A DNA stretch of 64,000 nt. It comes from Thiomicrorhabdus sp. GTDB taxonomy: Bacteria; Pseudomonadota; Gammaproteobacteria; Thiomicrospirales; Thiomicrospiraceae. Below the pieces are notes generated by a model. It saw only the letters and a list, made by a program, of their open reading frames with translations, ran no database searches and was not told where the DNA came from. The position numbers and the translations under genes were made by a program. The stretch's first letter is position 1, and each line of letters opens with the position of its first letter. Below are positions 51,919 to 60,708 of the stretch, one piece after another. The DNA is taken from assembly GCF_963662555.1 (NCBI RefSeq), contig NZ_OY759719.1, positions 1,508,985-1,572,984 of the forward strand, written 5' to 3'.

Positions 51919-52572
51919 TTAAAGGCGTTTATACTTTAGTACAACGCCTTTAAAATCGGCGTTTTTTGGATCGGTCTCATTGGGTTTGTATTGTGAATGT
52001 TCAAAACCGAGCTTGACCATGTTTTTACTAAATTGAGCATGTTTACCTCTACCAGGATCGACCAAAATAACTTCACATTCTTGCTCAGAATGTCGTTCAA
52101 TAAACCCTGAAAGTAAATCAATATGATTGCGCTCATACAGTAGATCTGAACCAATAATCAAATCAAATTTACCTAATCCAAGGTTTTCATCTTTCCAGTC
52201 AGTTCGTAAGAAGGGGATGTCATCACCATTATTTAAAGTGGTGTTTTTAGCGAGAAACTTACCCGCTTCAGGGTGATAGTCTGTAGCAGTAATATCGGCA
52301 TTTCTAGCATTAAGCAATAGGCTGGATAATCCAATACCACAACCCAGTTCTAAAATGCGTTTACCCTGTATTTCAAAATGCTCCATTTTTTGAGCTAGTA
52401 TTTCACTGGATTCCCAAATTACACCAAATAAAGACCATTGAGCCGAAGAAATTCCTATTGCTTCTGCTTCTCCAAGGGGATCTGAGAACTGTTGTTTGTC
52501 TTTTAAACAACGTAAATGGATATCTATATCGTCAAACTCAATGGTTTGATAGCGGATGCGTATTTCTGGCAA
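51919..52572 (-). CDS. Class I SAM-dependent methyltransferase (METTL16/21-like fold)
   Basis: 217 residues. Motif I ILELGCGIGLSSLLL (about 93-107), acidic end of beta-2 TATDYHPE, and the DLIIGSDLLYERNHIDLL segment near 140-157, which in this group often means lysine or protein methylation. SLFGVIWESSEILAQKM before motif I resembles the methyltransf_16 entrance. Substrate unknown. The protein begins MPEIRIRY. Start on the minus strand is preceded by AAAGGTTCAAG, a usable ribosome site. Confidence 0.88.
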   Translation of the reverse strand: MPEIRIRYQTIEFDDIDIHLRCLKDKQQFSDPLGEAEAIGISSAQWSLFGVIWESSEILAQKMEHFEIQGKRILELGCGIGLSSLLLNARNADITATDYHPEAGKFLAKNTTLNNGDDIPFLRTDWKDENLGLGKFDLIIGSDLLYERNHIDLLSGFIERHSEQECEVILVDPGRGKHAQFSKNMVKLGFEHSQYKPNETDPKNADFKGVVLKYKRL

Positions 52573-52886
52573 AACTTGAACCTTTTATTTAAAGTATTAA
52601 AGCAACAAGCCTGTCATTCAAATTGCTAGGGGGCGTTAGTTCTACTATACGCTGATTTACAAAAGATAACTGATATCTGTTTTATTGTGTTTTACATTTT
52701 AGCAACACTCATTTAAATGGAATATTTAATTTGTACTAAATTTGCACCAAAATAGAACCTTTATATGTAAATATCAATTAATTTTATGGCTTATAAACTA
52801 GCACCCTAAAGTAACTTTATGAATTTTAAAATGAAAATGATTTTGGCGTTTTGGTCGCTATAATGCCCTTAATTAAGGAGATTATC
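52573..52886. other. Divergent promoter region
   Basis: AT-rich gap between the divergent methyltransferase and PDC-sensor genes. AAGGAG at 52875-52880 serves the latter. Nothing else recognised. Confidence 0.5.
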
Positions 52887-53753
52887 ATGCAAGAATTTAT
52901 CACCATATATCAAGAACATAAAAATAGTATTGAAAAGTTTTTATTGGGTACGGTTCGCAACAATGCTCAATATCTATCAGAAGAAGTTGATGTCATTAAA
53001 GGGTATTACGGGGTTTTTAATAGCTTAGAGCTAATTTACATAAGTGATGAAAACTTTAAACAGTCTTCACCCAATATCTATAAAAGTAAGTTACTGACAA
53101 CGGTCATCGGTAAGAATAGAAGCTTTCTAGCGGCTCAGATGTTTAAAAAAGAAGATGGGGTTTCTATTAGTGAGCCTTATATGAGTTCGGCAACTGGAGA
53201 GGCATGTATTACCCTGATGGTTTTTAAAGAAAACCACTATTTCTTTTTTGATTTCAATTTAAGTAGTTTACTGTCTCATTTTGGTTTGGTAGAAAGGCAT
53301 CCCACTTTTAACTTTGTGACTAAGTCTTTTTATTTGGGTATTGGTGTGTCGTTGATGTTTTTTTCAGTGATGTCAATTGGGTATGCATTTTATGACTATT
53401 TATTACAGTTTTCTAACCCATCTCAATACAGTTTAGAGAGCGTTTTTAAACCCATTATCGCCTTAACAATGGGGTTGGCTATTTTTGATTTGGCCAAGAC
53501 ATTGTTAGAAAGGGAGGTGGTATATAAAAACTATTCAGATAAAAAGGACGAGGCTCGTTTACTCTCAAAATTTTTAACTGCCATCATTATTGCACTGTCG
53601 ATTGAAGCGCTTATGGTGGTCTTTAAAACCGCGTTAAATGATCCAAGCCAAATGTTATATGCTCTGTATTTAATTGTAGGTGTTGCTTTGATTATTGTCT
53701 CACTCGCGTTTTATACAAAAGTTAATTTTGAGAAGGGGTCAAAAACTAAATAG
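52887..53753 (+). CDS. PDC-sensor-type membrane protein
   Basis: 288 residues from ATG 52887, fixed by AAGGAG six bases before it; a TTG at 52851 is in frame but unnecessary. The N-terminal 145 residues resemble a PDC/Cache sensor (YISDENFKQSSPNIYKS, VSISEPYMSSATGEACITLMV), the usual ligand-binding extracellular fold. Then four hydrophobic helices (about 158-185, 200-222, 240-262, 265-283) with IFDLAKTLLEREVV and ALSIEALMVVFKTAL, the same module as the protein at 15808. No output domain follows. Orientation of the sensor relative to the membrane is unsure, as no N-terminal helix precedes it. Confidence 0.78.
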   Translation: MQEFITIYQEHKNSIEKFLLGTVRNNAQYLSEEVDVIKGYYGVFNSLELIYISDENFKQSSPNIYKSKLLTTVIGKNRSFLAAQMFKKEDGVSISEPYMSSATGEACITLMVFKENHYFFFDFNLSSLLSHFGLVERHPTFNFVTKSFYLGIGVSLMFFSVMSIGYAFYDYLLQFSNPSQYSLESVFKPIIALTMGLAIFDLAKTLLEREVVYKNYSDKKDEARLLSKFLTAIIIALSIEALMVVFKTALNDPSQMLYALYLIVGVALIIVSLAFYTKVNFEKGSKTK

Positions 53754-53852
53754 GCTCATGTCATCAAAAATTAAGGGCTTTTTTAATACAAATCTTTGCA
53801 CTCTTTGTGTGATGGTTTATAGTGTTGTAAACCCATAATTTGGAAATTACTC

Positions 53853-54176
53853 ATGTATAAATTGTTAGCTTTTGGCTTGCTTATTCCTGCTGTTTTATCT
53901 CTTTCAGCTTGTAGCTGGATTCAACCTTTACCTGGTGCGTTTAATGTTGCTTTATTGTCGGCGGATGAAGTAACCGATTGCAAAAAACTTGGTTCAACCC
54001 ACGCTACGGTATTAGATAAAGTAGGGTTTTATCATCGAGATAAGGAAGCAATTAAAAAAGACCTAATTGCTGTTGCCAGAAATGAAGCCGTGAATATGCG
54101 CGGCGATACGATTGTGGCTACTTCTGAGTTGCATAATGGCAAAATGGATTTTGCGATTTATCGTTGTGTAAAGTAA
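53853..54176 (+). CDS. DUF4156 lipoprotein
   Basis: 107 residues. Lipoprotein signal with LSAC (Cys20). The mature part (VALLSADEVTDCKKLGSTHATVLDKVGFYHRDKEAIKKDL, then RNEAVNMRGDTIVATSE) fits DUF4156, a small outer-envelope family with two conserved Cys. Function unknown. Start ATG is 8 bases past TGGAAATTAC. It lies 51 bases before a GlcG-like gene in the same direction. Confidence 0.88.
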   Translation: MYKLLAFGLLIPAVLSLSACSWIQPLPGAFNVALLSADEVTDCKKLGSTHATVLDKVGFYHRDKEAIKKDLIAVARNEAVNMRGDTIVATSELHNGKMDFAIYRCVK

Positions 54177-54227
54177 GTATTCATCTTTTAAAGCGGGTAT
54201 TTAAAATAAACATAAAGAGAGAAAACA

Positions 54228-54734
54228 ATGAAAAAACTGAATAAAAAAATCATGATTTTAGGTTTAGTGACATTCTGTAGCTCTTTAACCAGCCAAATAA
54301 CTATGGCTGAAGATGTTTTAGAAGAGAAAAATATAGGCATGGAATTAGCACGCGATTTAGCCACAGAAGCGATTAATGCCTGCCGTGAAAAAGGCTATTC
54401 TGTGAGTGCTGTTGTGGTAGATAAATATGGTAACCAACGTGTTGCCTTAAGAGATGATTTTGCTTCTCGTTTTACTCTACAAATAGCTGAAGATAAAGCC
54501 AATGCCACTATTATGTCGGGTTTGAAATCTGGCGATTTTAGAGCCAGACGTGGTGATATTCGCCCAGAACTTAATCATGTTGATGGCATATTAATGATGG
54601 TGGGCGGTGTGCCAATTGTTAGTGGTGGAGCACGAATTGGTGCGATTGGTGTGAGTGGAGCACCAGGCGGTGAAAAAGATGAAGCTTGTGTGATGACAGC
54701 TTTAAATAAACTAGAAGATAGATTAGCTTTTTAA
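54228..54734 (+). CDS. Secreted GlcG/HbpS-family protein
   Basis: 168 residues. Signal peptide about 1-27 (ends ITMA). The GlcG/HbpS fold follows: LARDLATEAINACREKGYSVSAVVVDKYGNQRVALRDD, then GGVPIVSGGARIGAIGVSGAPGGEKDEACV near the end. HbpS-type members bind haem in the extracytoplasmic space; the real ligand here is unknown. The ribosome site AGAGAGA lies 5 bases before ATG. Terminator at 54766. Confidence 0.92.
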   Translation: MKKLNKKIMILGLVTFCSSLTSQITMAEDVLEEKNIGMELARDLATEAINACREKGYSVSAVVVDKYGNQRVALRDDFASRFTLQIAEDKANATIMSGLKSGDFRARRGDIRPELNHVDGILMMVGGVPIVSGGARIGAIGVSGAPGGEKDEACVMTALNKLEDRLAF

Positions 54735-54765
54735 TTTCCTTTCAGAGATTCTGCATGTTTAAACT

Positions 54766-54793
54766 AAAAAGAGCCATTTATGGCTCTTTTTTT
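54766..54793. terminator. Bidirectional terminator between convergent genes
   Basis: AAAAAGAGCCA/TGGCTCTTTTT stem with A and T runs. Confidence 0.94.
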
Positions 54794-54832
54794 ATGACTG
54801 AAATTTTATAAATTTTATAAAAATGGATGAAA

Positions 54833-56053
54833 CTACTCATTTGTTTTATAGGGTGAATGAGTAATACAGTCTTGGCGATATTGCTCAATAATATGCTGTT
54901 CTTCTTCAATAAATTTTTGTATGCCTTGCTCAAAAGGATTTACCGTTAACCAGTGAGCAGATTGCATTTTTACGGGTGAAAAGCCCCTAGCAATTTTATG
55001 TTCGCCTCCGGCACCGGGTTCAAATATTTGTAGACCGTTTTTAATGGCGTAATCTATGCCTTGGTAAAAACAGGTTTCAAAATGCAAGTGTTTAAGCTCT
55101 TTAGCCGCCCCCCAATGCCTACCGTACAAATGTGTGTCAGATTGAAACATAAGAGCACCGGCAATACATTCTTGGTTGTAGTCGGCTAATACCAATACAA
55201 TATTGTCTGCCATAGTTTGACCAATTTCTTTGAAAAAACCGATATTAAGCGTTGGGGTACTCCATTTTTCTAAAAAGGTCTTTTGGTAAAAGTAATCAAA
55301 ATCTTGCCAATCTTTTTCTGTTGCTTGATATCCATTTAATACTCTAAAAGTGACCCCTGAATGGTGAATCGCTTTACGTTCTTGCTTAATGTTTTTACGC
55401 TTTTTAGGTTTGAGCTGGGCTAAAAAGTCGTCAAAGGTTTGATACTGTTGGTTTTGCCAATGAAATTGGCAGTCATGTCGAATATATAGCTGAGACTGAT
55501 CTTGGCAACTCAATTCATTTAACCAGGCCTGCTGTTGTGGTTTGGCAAACAGAATATGGGTTCCGCTCATGTTTTGTTGTTCGCAAAAATCAGTGGCTGA
55601 TTGAAATAACAGGTTAAATAGCTGTTTTTGTTCTGCTAGTTGGAGTGAAGGATCCACTAAAAAACGTTGTCCTAATACAGGTGTATAAGGGGTGGCTGAA
55701 ACAAGTTTAGGGTAATAGGGTAAACCAATGCTATTCCATGCTTGTTCCCAGGCCTGGTCAAATACAAATTCGCCATAATTGTTGTGCTTTTCATATAAAG
55801 GCATTGCGGCAATAAGATCGTTGTGATGGTCATAAATTGCTAAGTGGTGAGGTACCCAGCCGTATTTAGGACTCACACAATGGTGTTTTTCTAAAGCATT
55901 TAAAAATTCATGCTTAACAAATGGGTGATTGTTTTCAACCAGGGCGTTCCATTTCTCTGCTGGAATTTGCGAAATCTCACTATGAAACTCAATGCGATAG
56001 TGCATCTTTTCTAGAGGGTTTTCTGCGTGATGGAGGGACTTGGAAAAACTCAT
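54833..56053 (-). CDS. GNAT-family N-acyltransferase (DUF482/COG3146)
   Basis: 406 residues. The pattern KWNALVENNHPFVKHEFLNALEKHHCV at the N-terminus, then LPYYPKLVSATPYTPVLGQRFL and LKPKKRKNIKQERKAI, and FEPGAGGEHKIARGFSPV near the end are hallmarks of COG3146, a family with two GNAT-like halves. Substrate unknown; related proteins act in peptide or fatty-acyl transfer. Its ATG overlaps the stop of the ZIP-like transporter upstream (four bases), so they are translationally coupled. Two dispersed 10-mers are inside, both read as Q-A-W. Confidence 0.88.
   Translation of the reverse strand: MSFSKSLHHAENPLEKMHYRIEFHSEISQIPAEKWNALVENNHPFVKHEFLNALEKHHCVSPKYGWVPHHLAIYDHHNDLIAAMPLYEKHNNYGEFVFDQAWEQAWNSIGLPYYPKLVSATPYTPVLGQRFLVDPSLQLAEQKQLFNLLFQSATDFCEQQNMSGTHILFAKPQQQAWLNELSCQDQSQLYIRHDCQFHWQNQQYQTFDDFLAQLKPKKRKNIKQERKAIHHSGVTFRVLNGYQATEKDWQDFDYFYQKTFLEKWSTPTLNIGFFKEIGQTMADNIVLVLADYNQECIAGALMFQSDTHLYGRHWGAAKELKHLHFETCFYQGIDYAIKNGLQIFEPGAGGEHKIARGFSPVKMQSAHWLTVNPFEQGIQKFIEEEQHIIEQYRQDCITHSPYKTNE
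55522..55531. repeat. Intragenic dispersed 10-mer in the GNAT gene (copy 1)
   Basis: On the minus strand CAGGCCTGGT, in the frame CAG GCC TGG, read Q-A-W. Confidence 0.82.
55749..55758. repeat. Intragenic dispersed 10-mer in the GNAT gene (copy 2)
   Basis: Plus-strand CAGGCCTGGT; the gene reads the minus strand as Q-A-W. Confidence 0.82.
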
Positions 56054-57900
56054 ATTGCCATGCCTGGGTCGAGTGCTTTAAATAGTAAAGTGCTTAGAAA
56101 GCCTAATAAGGTAACGAATCCAATGATAGAACCGCCTTTTACATAGGCTTCAGGAAGCATGGTTTCGGCTATAACCGTTAACATCGCTCCTGCTGCAATA
56201 CCACCAATGAAAGAAAAAGTCTCAGGGGATGCACCGTCTAAAAGTATGCTCCCTAACGCTGCTCCTATACCAGTTAATAGCATAAGTAGAGTCCAGACGA
56301 ATAGGACGTTTTTAAATGGAATACCTTGCTCACGCATCGAGGCGGAACTGGATAAGGCTTCAGGGTAGTTCGATAGGAATAAACCAGCAATAAGGCTCAT
56401 ACTCAAGGCATGCCCATCGGTGAGATGCGAGCCTATCATCAACGACTCAGGTATCCCATCTAAAAATATTCCTAACCAGATAGCGATATAAGCCGCCTTG
56501 TGTTGGTAGGTGTGCTGGGTGAGTTCACTTAGGGATGGAAGTTGACCTGGCAAGAGGTGTTTGACCGTGCGGTTTATCCATTGCTGGGCTCTATTTTCTG
56601 GCAAGCTTTGCTCTAGAGTTAGATAATCCTGAATATTCCGGGTCTTCAAGAAAGACTGTAGTTTGGAATGCATTGCCGTGACATTCTCTAGTAACTCAAT
56701 AAAGTCTAGCCTATTCAGTACCCAAAAAGTGACATCGGTCTTGGCAAGGGCTGTTGAAGCATGTTTTCCGCCAACCACAAAAGCCATTCCTCCAAAAAAA
56801 TCTCCTGGTTGTAAAGATTCAAAGTCTTCTCGCTTTTGTAAAGGGTCCAACAACTCGATTGAACCCGATTCAAGCAAATATAAACGGTCAGCTTCACTTC
56901 GATTACTGAATAACGTTTGACCTGAACGCAGGCTGCGTAGTTGAAGCTTATTGGCAATCAACCCTTGTACACTGGGATCACAGTTTTCAAATAGTTTAAA
57001 ACGTTTGGTTGATTGTAAACGGTTTAATGCTTGTTCAAGTGTATCTTTGGGATTGCGGGTATCTGGAAGTCGCTTCTCGTTTTGTATGAGGTTGATTATG
57101 AATTCAATATGTCTTTCGGCGTGCTCATCACTCATTTGCTGACGTTCTTTGAGATAGCGACGAATTTCTAGTGAATCTCGATAATGTTGAATCAAAACTT
57201 TTGGTAAAACTTCTGTTTGACTAAGCAGTTCGTTAAAAGAGTCACGGTTGATTCTCCATAAAGTAACGTCTGTTTTGGCTTGGGCTAAAGTTGCATTGGG
57301 CAGACTAGTAAAAAAAGCCATGCGACCAAAAATGTCTGAGGCCGTTAACTCAATAAAGGTTTTTAATAGATGGTTTGGATCACGAAGTTTGATTTGCCCT
57401 TTTTGAATGATGTAGAACTGGTTTTGGATATCGCTATGATGGTAAATGATTTGGCCTGCAGAGTAGTTGCTAACCTGTACTTTATGAAGCAACATCTGAA
57501 GTTCGTTTTGAGGAAGAGCATCAAAAAAAGGCAAACGGTTTAGTGAGAGAATGAATTGATGGTGATGTCTTTTTTGTCGGTTTCTGAAGTATTGGATTGT
57601 GGTTGCAGTTTTACGTAAAAAACCACCTTGTTGGTTTAGTTGATAGTTAAGCCACAAATAAGTAAGGCTACCGACTAAAGAACCTATTGCCGCATAGAGA
57701 AACATGCCCGCTTGAATCGCGGGTGAAAATAAATCGATGGTTACAGCTGAAAGCAATGCACCAGCACCAAATGCCATTAACCAAGCGATGGTTCGATCAC
57801 CAGGTTTCCAGAAAGATGTGGTGAGTGCTCCTAAAGGTAATGAAAGGGCACTGAGAATGCCGATTAGAAAAGCAAAATAGACGATACTGTCTAGGTCCAC
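56050..57900 (-). CDS. ZIP-like transporter with two internal cNMP-binding-type domains
   Basis: 616 residues. Membrane helices about 5-90 (first half), then two cyclic-nucleotide-binding-type beta domains (about 125-245 and 300-420), then helices to the end, about 465-612. The second half has WLGIFLDGIPESLMIG (near 481) and LFLSNYPEALSS (near 512), which match the metal-site helices of ZIP transporters with changed residues. In both inserted domains the arginine of the phosphate-binding cassette is absent (PNATLA and KHASTA), so cyclic nucleotides may not bind. Metal transport gated by an unknown ligand is a reasonable idea. It overlaps the GNAT gene by four bases. Confidence 0.85.
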   Translation of the reverse strand: MDLDSIVYFAFLIGILSALSLPLGALTTSFWKPGDRTIAWLMAFGAGALLSAVTIDLFSPAIQAGMFLYAAIGSLVGSLTYLWLNYQLNQQGGFLRKTATTIQYFRNRQKRHHHQFILSLNRLPFFDALPQNELQMLLHKVQVSNYSAGQIIYHHSDIQNQFYIIQKGQIKLRDPNHLLKTFIELTASDIFGRMAFFTSLPNATLAQAKTDVTLWRINRDSFNELLSQTEVLPKVLIQHYRDSLEIRRYLKERQQMSDEHAERHIEFIINLIQNEKRLPDTRNPKDTLEQALNRLQSTKRFKLFENCDPSVQGLIANKLQLRSLRSGQTLFSNRSEADRLYLLESGSIELLDPLQKREDFESLQPGDFFGGMAFVVGGKHASTALAKTDVTFWVLNRLDFIELLENVTAMHSKLQSFLKTRNIQDYLTLEQSLPENRAQQWINRTVKHLLPGQLPSLSELTQHTYQHKAAYIAIWLGIFLDGIPESLMIGSHLTDGHALSMSLIAGLFLSNYPEALSSSASMREQGIPFKNVLFVWTLLMLLTGIGAALGSILLDGASPETFSFIGGIAAGAMLTVIAETMLPEAYVKGGSIIGFVTLLGFLSTLLFKALDPGMAI

Positions 57901-58054
57901 AAAATATTCCTACTGAGTTACAACTTTGGTTTTGCCGTGAAAATAATTTTTCACAGCAATGATTGGTTATATTGGAGTAAAGTATGGACAGTATTGAATA
58001 AAAACACAACCGGATCTGGCAACTAAAGCCTATTAATTGTGTGAATTTTTGTTT

Positions 58055-58915
58055 TTAGAATTTCCCATTTCTATAATCAGAGAATGCTTGTTCAATTTCT
58101 TGTTGAGTATTCATTACAAATGGTCCTCCGCGTGCAATCGGTTCATTAATGGGTTGTGCGGATAGTAACAAAAATGCACTGTCATCTTGTAAAGCAGTCA
58201 CACTAATTTGTTGGGCGGGTGTTAGGACTGCAAGCTCGCGTAAATTAACTTTATTTAAAGGGCTTATTTCATCACTTTCAACTTGAACAGAACCTGAAAT
58301 AACATAGATAAAGCTATTGGCATTTGGATCTAAATTTTCTGTGAAAGTCGTGTTTTTTTCATCAAGTTGTACATGCATCATAGAGGGTTGAATGTAATTA
58401 TTAATTACCGGGCCAACTGTTCCTTGTGAAGTTTTGCCCGTTATAACTTTAAGAAGAGTGTGTTCACCACGCCTCTCAGTTGGGATTTCGTCTGGGGTAA
58501 ACTCTTGATAACTTGGATCAGCCATCTTCGCTTCTTTTGGCAAATTAACCCAAAGTTGAAACCCTTTTAACAATCCATTTTCTTGCTCGGGCATTTCTGA
58601 GTGAATAATTCCTTTACCCGCCGTCATCCATTGAACACCACCAGCTTGTATTACCCCTTCATGGCCTTGATTGTCTTTGTGACGCATTTTACCCGCCAGT
58701 AAATAAGTTACAGTTTCAAAGCCACGGTGAGGGTGCGATGGAAACCCTGCTAAATAGTCATTTGGATCTTCAGATTCAAAATAATCTAACATCAAAAAGG
58801 GGTCTAAAAAGCTGATATCTTGATTACCAATGACTCTGGTCAAATTTACACCTGCACCATCAGAGGCTACAATCCCTTTGGTTTTTTGTATTACATGAGT
58901 TTGCTGAGTATTCAT
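58055..58915 (-). CDS. Pirin family protein
   Basis: 286 residues from ATG 58915, set by AAGGAAG 8-10 bases upstream; the frame runs open to 58939. Two cupin halves: PHRGFETVTYLLAGKMRHKD, then GVIQAGGVQWMTAGKGIIHSEMPEQ with His and Glu metal ligands, and VISGSVQVESDE plus SAQPINEPIARGGPFVMNTQQEI. Pirins are metal-binding, often quercetinase-like or redox sensors. A LysR gene diverges from it across 170 bases, a pairing common for this family, so it probably controls this gene. Confidence 0.94.
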   Translation of the reverse strand: MNTQQTHVIQKTKGIVASDGAGVNLTRVIGNQDISFLDPFLMLDYFESEDPNDYLAGFPSHPHRGFETVTYLLAGKMRHKDNQGHEGVIQAGGVQWMTAGKGIIHSEMPEQENGLLKGFQLWVNLPKEAKMADPSYQEFTPDEIPTERRGEHTLLKVITGKTSQGTVGPVINNYIQPSMMHVQLDEKNTTFTENLDPNANSFIYVISGSVQVESDEISPLNKVNLRELAVLTPAQQISVTALQDDSAFLLLSAQPINEPIARGGPFVMNTQQEIEQAFSDYRNGKF

Positions 58916-59084
58916 TTTGAATTCTTCCTTGTAAATCAAATTCTTTTGTTAGTTATTACATTAAAGAATAAAAGAGATGAGGTAAACGGCTATTTTCTAA
59001 ATAAAGTGTTCTTCTTTTTAGAACAAAGCAGTTTAAAATAAGAGCAATCCATGAACGATGATGCACATACACAAGGATATAGTA

Positions 59085-59990
59085 ATGGGTCAGATTGAAG
59101 ATATTCAGGTTTTTATTAGAGTAGTTGAAGCAGGGGGGATAAGCCGAGCTGCTGAGCAACTTAATTTGGCAAAATCTGCGGTGAGTAGAAGGCTTTCTGA
59201 GTTAGAAGCACGCTTAAAGACTAAGTTAATACAAAGAACGACCAGAAAATTTAATTTGACTGATGAAGGTCGGGTTTATTACCAAAGAGCAATTTCTTTG
59301 GTTGATTCTTTACATGAGTTAGATAACTCGATACTCAAAAATACGGGTGACTTAGAGGGGCATTTAAGTATCTCTTTGCCTTTGTCTTTTGGTTTATTGC
59401 ATATGACATCCGTAATTGATGATTTTTTAAAACAACACCCTAAATTAGCCATGAAGGTTGAGTTGTCTGATGGCAATATTGACTTAGTTGAAGAAGGAAT
59501 TGACGTTGCTTTTAGAATTGGTCAGCTTCATGATAGCTCTATACAAGCAAGAATGATTGTGCCAGTTAATATGCTGATTTGTGCTAGTCCTGATTATTTA
59601 GAAAAACATTCAACGCCTAAAACACTTGAAGACCTTTCTGAACATAAATTTTTGGAGTATTCATTATTTCATAGTAGCAATTTTCAAATTATTAACCCGA
59701 AGGGTATTAACGAAACGTTTGTCTCTAAAAGTCGTTTTCAATCAAATAATGGTGACTTTTTAAAATCTATGGCCGTTGCTGGTCATGGAATGATAGTGCT
59801 TCCAAGTTTTGTTTGTTGGAAAGAGTTACAGTCTGGTGAATTAGTAAGAGTATTAGATGAATACACTATCCCTGAAATGCATGGTTACGCGATATACCAG
59901 CAAAACCGTTATTTATCGCCAGCGGCTCGTAGTTTTATTGATTACTTAGTTGCCTATTTTGCAGGTAAACCAAAGTGGGATGAATTGTAA
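59085..59990 (+). CDS. LysR-type transcriptional regulator
   Basis: 301 residues from ATG 59085, with AAGGA 7 bases upstream; an ATG at 59058 is in frame but lacks a site. N-terminal helix-turn-helix EAGGISRAAEQLNLAKSAVSRRLSELEARLKTKLIQRTTRKFNLTDEG (about 20-65), then the effector domain. Divergent from pirin, so likely its regulator and its own. The ligand is unknown. Gly30-like helix residues and QRTTRKFNLT are typical. A bidirectional terminator follows. Confidence 0.92.
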   Translation: MGQIEDIQVFIRVVEAGGISRAAEQLNLAKSAVSRRLSELEARLKTKLIQRTTRKFNLTDEGRVYYQRAISLVDSLHELDNSILKNTGDLEGHLSISLPLSFGLLHMTSVIDDFLKQHPKLAMKVELSDGNIDLVEEGIDVAFRIGQLHDSSIQARMIVPVNMLICASPDYLEKHSTPKTLEDLSEHKFLEYSLFHSSNFQIINPKGINETFVSKSRFQSNNGDFLKSMAVAGHGMIVLPSFVCWKELQSGELVRVLDEYTIPEMHGYAIYQQNRYLSPAARSFIDYLVAYFAGKPKWDEL

Positions 59991-60021
59991 AACTTTTATT
60001 TTCGGTAAGGAACTATAAAAA

Positions 60022-60043
60022 ACAAAACCCTCAATTAAGAGGG
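60022..60043. terminator. Terminator between convergent LysR and the 60095 gene
   Basis: AACCCTC/GAGGGTT stem, loop AATTAA, moderate T/A flanks. Confidence 0.75.
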
Positions 60044-60094
60044 TTATGTTTTCATGGCAATGATTTTTGTACTGCTTTGATTGATAGAAGTCTT

Positions 60095-60541
60095 TTAATG
60101 TTTAAGACTATCTTCAAATAGGTTTTGTTGTCCCATTAAGATATCAATCTCAGCTTGAGTGAGGTATTCATGTTCATCAGGTTGTTGGCTAGCAACGGCA
60201 CTTGGTAAATCAAATTGATGAAACTTAAGTTGGTTTTCATTTAAGCTATCAACAAACTTTTTAAGGGCAATGATAACCTGACCATTTAAATCTCGGTTGG
60301 TTTGCTCAAGAATAATTTCATGAAGTTGGTTTACCCAATTCATTTGTGTGGCACGCACTAATTCTGAATGAGTTTGTAAATTACCGTTAGCAATTGCATT
60401 TTGATAACCTTCGGTTAGGTTTTTAATGTCATCAATAATCAACTCAGCAATTTGAATAGTTTGCTCAGATGTTGTTTCCAAACGCTGGTCAATAAAATCT
60501 AAGCAAGTTTGTAACTTCTGGGTGGTATTCATGTTGGACAT
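60095..60541 (-). CDS. Helical protein with CheY-binding-like tail
   Basis: 148 residues from ATG 60541, chosen because GGAGAG sits 7 bases upstream; the frame extends to 60607 without a site. Long helices (residues 5-115) are followed by a flexible Pro/Asp linker and a final segment YLTQAEIDILMGQ. That end resembles the CheY-binding peptides of FliM (SQDEIDALL) and CheZ (VDDLLDSL), and helices plus such a tail is the CheZ layout. I do not claim CheZ because the catalytic Gln/Asp region is not clear. No chemotaxis gene is adjacent. Confidence 0.7.
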   Translation of the reverse strand: MSNMNTTQKLQTCLDFIDQRLETTSEQTIQIAELIIDDIKNLTEGYQNAIANGNLQTHSELVRATQMNWVNQLHEIILEQTNRDLNGQVIIALKKFVDSLNENQLKFHQFDLPSAVASQQPDEHEYLTQAEIDILMGQQNLFEDSLKH

Positions 60542-60708
60542 AGCTCTCTCCTCTGGTCCTAGCAATATTCCCAATTGGGGTTGCACTAAATGACATTTTG
60601 TTGACACCTAACGCGATATTTTTATTTTTCATTCATCATATATCAAGTGGCGTGCCAATTTTACTGATTTAATATTTATTGTTTATAACTTGTTGAATAT
60701 AAAAGAAA

